This document shows positions 1 to 5,206 of a stretch of DNA of 5,206 nucleotides, one piece after another; position 1 is the stretch's first letter; each line of letters opens with the position of its first letter. Both the position numbers and the translations under genes were made by a program. The notes under the pieces are model-generated. The model ran no database searches. It had not been told where the DNA came from and saw only the letters and a program-made list of their open reading frames with translations. Source of the stretch: DATBDM01 sp036269915 (GTDB taxonomy: Bacteria > Actinomycetota > Thermoleophilia > Solirubrobacterales > Solirubrobacteraceae); the NCBI GenBank assembly GCA_036269915.1, contig DATBDM010000037.1, positions 1-5,206 on the forward strand. Direction: 5' to 3'.

Positions 1-1929
<1,929 letters not shown>

Positions 1930-1946
1930 GGGGAGCGGGCACGCCG

Positions 1947-1968
1947 AAAAACCGCGCAGGACGCGCGG
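1947..1968 (-). terminator. Intrinsic terminator between pth and mfd
   Basis: Read on the minus strand, a perfect 6-bp stem CCGCGC/GCGCGG with a 5-base loop (GTCCT) is followed at once by TTTTT. This is a textbook Rho-independent terminator for the rplY-pth transcript. It ends 17 bases before the mfd ATG, so it may also act as an attenuator in the mfd leader. Confidence 0.8.
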
Positions 1969-1983
1969 CGGGGTGCTCTACAC

Positions 1984-1989
1984 AGTCTA
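1984..1989 (-). promoter_or_regulatory. Possible -10 element for mfd (TAGACT)
   Basis: TAGACT on the minus strand fits the TAnnnT pattern and overlaps the pth stop codon. It would start transcription near 1977 and give a leader of about 48 bases that contains the terminator hairpin. No convincing -35 is visible. It is proposed mainly because the 17 bases between the T tract and the mfd ATG leave no room for a promoter. Confidence 0.25.
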
Positions 1990-2547
1990 GGCCTCAGCCA
2001 GCACGATCCGCTCGGCCTCCTCGGCCGCGCGGTCGACGAGGTCGGCGACCTCGGAGGCGTTCTGGCGCCAGGTGCCGAGCACGTAGGCGGCGACGATGTC
2101 CGGATCGGTCGAGTCCGGGCGTCCGACGCCGACGCGCACGCGCTGGAAGTCGGGGCCGCCGAGGTCGCGCCGCAGCGACTTCAGGCCATTGTGGCCGGCG
2201 AGCCCGCCGCCGAGCCGCGAGCGGACGTCGCCGAACGGCAGGTCGATCTCGTCGTGGATGACGAGGATGTGGTCGAGGTCGACCCGGTAGGCGCCACGCG
2301 CCGGCCCGACCGAGCGGCCCGACTCGTTCATGAACGTCTGCGGCTGCAGCACCGCGACGCGCGGGCCGCCGGGGCCGGTCCGACCCTCGGTCAGCTCACC
2401 CGCGAACTTCTTCTTCGGCTTGGGTAGATCCCAGCGGTCGATCAGCGCCTGCGCGACGCGGAAGCCGACGTTGTGCGGGGAGTTGCGGTAGCCGGGCCCG
2501 GGGTTGCCGAGCCCGACGACCAGCCAGCCGACCGGTGCGGCGTTCAG
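1987..2547 (-). CDS. pth: Peptidyl-tRNA hydrolase (probable CTG start)
   Basis: Pth cleaves peptidyl-tRNA released from stalled ribosomes and recycles the tRNA in the cytosol. The N-terminal WLVVGLGNPGPGYRNSPHNVGF segment (split here as WLVVGLGNPG at 8-17, then PGYRNSPHNVGF to 29) is the family signature. The active-site set is complete: Asn15, His25 (catalytic), Asn74 in QPQTFMNESG, Asp99 in VIHDEIDLPFG, and Asn120 in GGLAGHNGLKS. With the start given, the protein has 186 residues, normal for bacterial Pth. No ATG, GTG or TTG occurs in frame before the signature; the first GTG (2352) would remove Asn15 and His25. I therefore place the start at CTG 2547, whose CTGA overlaps the TGA stop of rplY, suggesting translational coupling. 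The next in-frame CTG (encoding Leu9) is less likely because it gives a very short N-terminus. The product is certain; the start is inferred. Confidence 0.95.
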   Translation of the reverse strand: MNAAPVGWLVVGLGNPGPGYRNSPHNVGFRVAQALIDRWDLPKPKKKFAGELTEGRTGPGGPRVAVLQPQTFMNESGRSVGPARGAYRVDLDHILVIHDEIDLPFGDVRSRLGGGLAGHNGLKSLRRDLGGPDFQRVRVGVGRPDSTDPDIVAAYVLGTWRQNASEVADLVDRAAEEAERIVLAEA

Positions 2548-3230
2548 GAGTCGTCCGAGGACTCGTCGCCCTCGGAGGACTCGCCCTCGGCGGGCGCCTC
2601 GGCGAGCGGCTCGCCGTCCTCGCCCACGAGCTCGGTCTCGGTCTCGATCTCGTCCTCGACCGGCTCGAGCGTCGGCGGTGTGACCGAGGCGATGACCGTC
2701 TCGGCGTCGTCGAGCACCGTCACGCCCTCCGGCGCGGCGATCGAGCCGAGCGTCAGCGTGTCGTTGATCTCCATGCCGGACACGTCGTGCTCGATCGTCT
2801 CGGGGATGTCGCCCGGGAGCGCCTCGATGTTGATCTCGCGCGTCTCCTGGGAGAGCACGCCGCCCTGGACCACGCCCGGCGCCTCGTCGCCGCCGACGAG
2901 ATGGACCACCACGGTCGTGTGGATCGCCTCGTTCATGTTCACGCGCAGGAGGTCGACGTGGACCGCCTCGCCGCGAACCGGGTGACGCTGGACGTCCTTG
3001 ACGAGCACCGGCGTCTTCGCGCCGCCGTCGACGGTGACCTCGAGGATCGCCCCGGAGCGCGCCAGGGTGTTACGCAGGATGCGGCCGTCGACCGCGAAAT
3101 GGAGCGGCTCGTCGTCGCCGCCGTAGACGACGCCGGGGACGAGGCCCCCGCGGCGCATGCGGCGCGCGGAGCGCGAACCCTCGGGGTCGCGCTTGGAGAG
3201 GGACAGCGGAGAAGAGGTGTCAGAAGCCAT
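2544..3230 (-). CDS. rplY: 50S ribosomal protein L25 / general stress protein CTC
   Basis: L25 of the long CTC/TL5 type binds 5S rRNA in the large ribosomal subunit. The 228-residue product starts with a basic segment (SARRMRRGG, 21-29) and carries the usual VPGVVYGG (31-38) and LVKDVQRHPVRGEAVHVDL (76-94) motifs of the 5S-binding domain. The second, CTC-specific beta domain covers about 97-187, including EALPGDIPE (136-144). A tail from about 191 is strongly acidic and ends in Ser/Asp/Glu repeats. The open frame extends upstream, but I chose ATG 3230 because the residues after it match the usual family N-terminus and those before it do not. There is no clear Shine-Dalgarno. It is the first gene of the block and overlaps pth by four bases, a common partner pair, since both act in translation. 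Confidence 0.95.
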   Translation of the reverse strand: MASDTSSPLSLSKRDPEGSRSARRMRRGGLVPGVVYGGDDEPLHFAVDGRILRNTLARSGAILEVTVDGGAKTPVLVKDVQRHPVRGEAVHVDLLRVNMNEAIHTTVVVHLVGGDEAPGVVQGGVLSQETREINIEALPGDIPETIEHDVSGMEINDTLTLGSIAAPEGVTVLDDAETVIASVTPPTLEPVEDEIETETELVGEDGEPLAEAPAEGESSEGDESSDDS

Positions 3231-3283
3231 GGGTGAACGCGAGCGCGCCGGGAAGCTCGTGGGGGCGCACCGAGCGGCGAGCC

Positions 3284-3289
3284 ATGGTA
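3284..3289 (-). promoter_or_regulatory. Candidate -10 element for the rplY-pth transcript (TACCAT)
   Basis: On the minus strand TACCAT fits TAnnnT and lies in the 105-base divergent intergenic gap. It would give a start near 3277 and a leader of about 47 bases before the rplY ATG. No strong -35 hexamer lies at the right distance, so this is only a candidate. Confidence 0.3.
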
Positions 3290-3322
3290 GCGGAACCGGG
3301 TCTGACGGCTGGACGTCGGGGG

Positions 3323-3328
3323 TAGCAT
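3323..3328 (+). promoter_or_regulatory. Candidate -10 element for the 3336 gene (TAGCAT, leaderless)
   Basis: TAGCAT fits TAnnnT and ends seven bases before the ATG at 3336. A start about seven bases after a -10 would fall on or next to the A of the ATG, which is the layout of leaderless mRNAs common in actinobacteria. The absence of a Shine-Dalgarno agrees. The only nearby -35-like sequence, CTGACG at 3302-3307, has a short 15-base spacer. Confidence 0.4.
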
Positions 3329-3335
3329 CGCCAAT

Positions 3336-3674
3336 ATGACCCCCGACGAGGAGCTCGTGGTCATTTTCGCGATCCTGCACCTTGTCGCCCTGATGCTGGG
3401 CGGCGCCCTCTTCGCCATGTTCCTGCGCTCGGACTCGCAGACGCGCCGCGAGGGGACCGACGACGACGAGAACGAGGGCGGCGGAGGCGGCAACGACCGC
3501 ATCTCCGACAAGCCCAAGACGAACCCCTCCGGCGGCATCCCGCTGCCCGACGCCGAGCCCTCCCCCGTGCGCCTGCGCGGCCATGAGCGGCTGGCGGACC
3601 TCCGTCCGCGACCGTTGCGACGGCCCGCCCGCGAGCCGCAGCGCTCGCCGGTCCGGCGGCGCGTCGGGGCCTAG
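3336..3674 (+). CDS. Single-pass membrane protein of unknown function
   Basis: A 112-residue protein I cannot assign to a characterised family. The N-terminus is acidic (PDEE), followed by one hydrophobic helix at about residues 7-30, then Arg31 and Arg37-Arg38. The positive-inside rule predicts the N-terminus outside and the rest in the cytoplasm. The tail has a very acidic patch and a Gly5 run (about 42-54), then a proline/glycine stretch GGIPLPDAEPSPVRLR (66-81), and ends in an Arg/Pro-rich segment (90-110) able to bind acidic partners. The tail looks disordered. The gene stands alone, divergent from rplY and ending 7 bases from the end of a convergent gene. It starts at the first ATG, immediately after a -10-like hexamer. 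The helix and codon use make it a credible gene; its function is unknown. Confidence 0.8.
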   Translation: MTPDEELVVIFAILHLVALMLGGALFAMFLRSDSQTRREGTDDDENEGGGGGNDRISDKPKTNPSGGIPLPDAEPSPVRLRGHERLADLRPRPLRRPAREPQRSPVRRRVGA

Positions 3675-3681
3675 TACCCGC

Positions 3682-4089
3682 CTACGGACAGGGTGCCTGG
3701 CGGCCGATCGGGGCCGAGATCGAGAGCAGCTCGACGCCGCCGCCCGTCAGCGGACCCTCCCGCCGCGCGCGCACGCACTGGACCGTCGGAAGCCGGTTGC
3801 CGATCCGCCACGCCACCCGCCCGGTCCCCACGCGCCGGGTGAGCGCGAGATGCACGGACGGCTCGTAGAGCAGGATCTCGACCTTCCCCGGCGCCTGCAG
3901 ACGCGCGGCGCGGGCGCGGACGGCCGCGGCGCATCCGGGCTCGGCGCGGCAGGCCGGCAGTTCGGCGAGCACGCCGTTCGCGTCTCCACGCGCCTGGGCC
4001 TCGAGGACCTCGAGCACGCTCGCGCGCTCGTTGCCCGCGCCGCTGAGCGCGATCGCGAGCAGCACGCAGACGACGGCGAAGACGAACAC
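3682..4089 (-). CDS. Membrane-anchored or secreted protein of unknown function (start uncertain)
   Basis: From the GTG at 4089 the product has 135 residues and opens directly in a hydrophobic stretch (2-16). The frame is open upstream and encodes a basic cluster (Arg x4, Ala, Arg) and LWLVAGLG just before the GTG, which together with the visible part makes a full transmembrane or signal-anchor helix. The true N-terminus is thus probably up to about 18 codons upstream, near 4143, but no ATG, GTG, TTG or CTG is there; the codon at 4143-4141 is GTA. After the helix come a helical segment (about 21-44), then a region with Cys47, Cys53, Cys105 and Cys134, which could form disulfides outside the cell. 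The middle (69-105) looks like beta strands. It follows the 4148-4849 gene on the same strand and is probably co-transcribed. I do not recognise the family. Confidence 0.75.
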   Translation of the reverse strand: MFVFAVVCVLLAIALSGAGNERASVLEVLEAQARGDANGVLAELPACRAEPGCAAAVRARAARLQAPGKVEILLYEPSVHLALTRRVGTGRVAWRIGNRLPTVQCVRARREGPLTGGGVELLSISAPIGRQAPCP

Positions 4090-4147
4090 CCCGAGACCGG
4101 CGACGAGCCAGAGGCGCGCCCGGCGGCGACGGGGCTGCGGTACGGAC

Positions 4148-4849
4148 TCAGTCGCCGGCGAGGTCGTCTCCCGAGATCTCGAGGAAGCGGCGGACGCTCG
4201 TCTCCTGGCGTCCGAGCTGCTCGGCCATGTGGTGGGCGTGCTCCGCGGCGACGTCGAGGAAGTCCGCGAGGCAGCGCTCCGGGTCGTCGGGCAGCGGGTA
4301 GACGCGCGCCACGTCCTGCTGGGCGCAGGCGATGCCCATCGGCGGCCGGCCCTCGGTCAGCGCGCGCGGCGCGCACACGGCGGTGACGACGATCTGGCGC
4401 TCGGGCGCGCGCAGGGCGGCGGGCAGCAGCCGCGGCGCGGGCAGGCGCACCTCGAGCTGGAGCCGGCGGTCGACGACCACGCTCGAGCCCGCGAGGTCCT
4501 CCAGCGGCTCGCGCCAGAGGTCGAGCACGACGTCGGCGCCGACCAGCGCGTCGCGCATCGCGGCGGCCTGCTCGGCGTAGAGCTGCTCGGCCGCCTCGCG
4601 GTCCTCGGCGTCGCCGAGGTCGAGGTCGCACGGGACGCGCAGGAGGGCGTCGGCGCTGACCGAGGTGCCCGCGGTCTGGCCGCCGTGGGTGACGTAGGTC
4701 TGGATCGTGCCGAGGTCGCGGCGGCCGTGGAAGACCACGGTCAGCTGCTCGCAGACCGGCAGCCCGCTGACGCGCAGGGCCACGGCAGCGGAGGCGTCCC
4801 GGTCGATCAGCGCTCGTCGCAGCAGCTCCTCGGGATGCTCGTCCTGCAT
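4148..4849 (-). CDS. Hypothetical cytosolic protein, 233 aa
   Basis: I do not recognise this protein. It has no signal peptide or membrane helix. The N-terminal helix is charged (MQDEHPEELLRRALIDRDAS), a strand-like segment LTVVFHGRRDLGTIQTYV follows at 36-53, then a long helix with many Ala and Glu (82-103). More strands lie at 123-136 and 152-159, and a C-terminal helical part with a His-rich patch (AEHAHHMAEQ, 202-211) ends the protein. Five cysteines are scattered (33, 74, 159, 175, 193) with no metal-binding spacing. I chose ATG 4849; an upstream in-frame ATG at 4924 adds 25 residues but would overlap the start of the divergent gene at 4923 and read through its promoter region. The membrane-protein gene lies directly downstream on the same strand, so the two may work together. 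G/C-ending third positions match the neighbours. Confidence 0.8.
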   Translation of the reverse strand: MQDEHPEELLRRALIDRDASAAVALRVSGLPVCEQLTVVFHGRRDLGTIQTYVTHGGQTAGTSVSADALLRVPCDLDLGDAEDREAAEQLYAEQAAAMRDALVGADVVLDLWREPLEDLAGSSVVVDRRLQLEVRLPAPRLLPAALRAPERQIVVTAVCAPRALTEGRPPMGIACAQQDVARVYPLPDDPERCLADFLDVAAEHAHHMAEQLGRQETSVRRFLEISGDDLAGD

Positions 4850-4909
4850 CCCTGGATGTTGACTCGCCGGGCGGCAGAAGGGAAGTCGCTGGCAAAGCCC
4901 TTCGAGGGG

Positions 4910-4915
4910 TACGCT
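4910..4915 (+). promoter_or_regulatory. Candidate -10 element for the DUF4235 gene (TACGCT)
   Basis: TACGCT fits TAnnnT and ends seven bases before the ATG at 4923, again the spacing of a leaderless transcript. A purine-rich GAGGGG at 4904-4909 lies 13 bases from the ATG, too far for a normal Shine-Dalgarno. No good -35 is seen at 16-18 bases. Confidence 0.35.
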
Positions 4916-4922
4916 GCGCGCC

Positions 4923-5204
4923 ATGGGTCTGATCTACAAGCCGTTCGGCATGCTGCTCGGGATCGTCGCGGGCCTGCTCGGGCGGCGCGTCTTCGACTAC
5001 GCGTGGACGAAGCTCGACGACGAGGACCCGCCGAAGGGGACGACGGAGGAGACGAGCTGGGCGAAGGTGCTCGGCGCCGCGGCCGTCCAGGGCGTGATCT
5101 TCAAGACCACCCGCGTGGTCGTCGACCGCTATGGCGCGATGGGGTGGCGCTACCTCACGGGCACCTGGCCCGGGGAGAAGTACCCGGACCCGGACGAGGA
5201 CTAG
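4923..5204 (+). CDS. DUF4235 family membrane protein
   Basis: A 93-residue protein resembling the actinobacterial DUF4235 family of small integral membrane proteins, whose role is unknown. The pattern fits: KPFG near the start, a Gly/Leu-rich hydrophobic stretch at about 8-20 (GMLLGIVAGLLGR), RVFDYAW, an acidic DDEDPP hinge (32-37), SWAKVLGAAAVQGVIFKTTR (45-64) as a second hydrophobic segment, VVDRYGAMGWRYLTGTWPGE (66-85), and an acidic C-terminus. Length is typical. The ATG at 4923 sits in a CCATGG that is also a potential start on the opposite strand. The stop TAG is at 5202-5204, two bases from the window edge, so downstream partners are not visible. Family assignment comes from recalled sequence pattern. 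Confidence 0.85.
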   Translation: MGLIYKPFGMLLGIVAGLLGRRVFDYAWTKLDDEDPPKGTTEETSWAKVLGAAAVQGVIFKTTRVVVDRYGAMGWRYLTGTWPGEKYPDPDED

Positions 5205-5206
5205 GG

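Noticed and set aside
2535..3236. Plus-strand open frame of 233 codons opposite rplY
   Set aside because: It mirrors rplY nearly end to end and encodes a repetitive Arg/Leu/Asp/Val-rich product with no motif; rplY on the other strand is well supported.
3220..3285. 21-codon upstream ORF overlapping the rplY start
   Set aside because: Its ATG lies inside the candidate -10 TACCAT, so it would be upstream of the transcript; the peptide has no regulatory motif.
3672..3684. Bidirectional terminator between the convergent genes
   Set aside because: The gap is only seven bases with no inverted repeat or T tract visible.
4859..4864. TTGACT as a -35 element
   Set aside because: The nearest plus-strand -10 candidate is 45 bases away, far beyond the usual 16-18.
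3747..4895. Long minus-strand open frame of 382 codons
   Set aside because: Its translation is dominated by Arg, Ala and Pro without structure and overlaps two better minus-strand genes in another frame.
4850..4924. N-terminal extension of the 4148 gene to ATG 4924
   Set aside because: It would overlap the start codon of the divergent gene at 4923 and use up the only promoter space; the extra residues show no helix continuing into the protein.

Overview
The window is very GC-rich (most codons end in G or C) and almost fully coding. A ribosomal L25/CTC gene with an acidic tail, then pth and mfd, is an arrangement seen in Actinobacteria. The DUF4235 membrane protein and the style of the small proteins suggest an actinobacterial lineage such as Solirubrobacterales (Thermoleophilia). 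That placement is an inference from protein flavour, not a measured result.

Layout. Positions 1-3230 form a minus-strand housekeeping block read right to left: rplY (general stress protein CTC form, 3230-2544), pth (2547-1987) and mfd (1929-1; its C-terminal part lies outside the window). rplY and pth overlap by four bases. pth has no ATG, GTG or TTG start upstream of its essential N-terminal motif and appears to start at CTG inside a CTGA junction. A clear intrinsic-terminator hairpin with a T5 tract lies between pth and mfd, only 17 bases before the mfd ATG.

Positions 3336-3674 hold a plus-strand gene for a single-pass membrane protein of unknown function, divergent from rplY. It converges, with a 7-base gap, on a minus-strand pair: an unknown 233-aa soluble protein (4849-4148) followed by an unknown membrane-anchored, cysteine-containing protein (4089-3682, probably longer at its N-terminus). 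A plus-strand DUF4235 membrane protein (4923-5204) is divergent from that pair and ends two bases before the window does.

Function. The left block serves translation (5S rRNA binding, peptidyl-tRNA recycling) and transcription-coupled repair. The right half holds uncharacterised envelope-type proteins. I see no mobile element, CRISPR array, tRNA, rRNA or sign of horizontal transfer, and no gene-free stretch over about 105 bases. The points most worth checking are translation signals: the CTG start of pth, the missing start of the 3682-4089 gene, and the hairpin in front of mfd. I found nothing I can defend as a new biological system.
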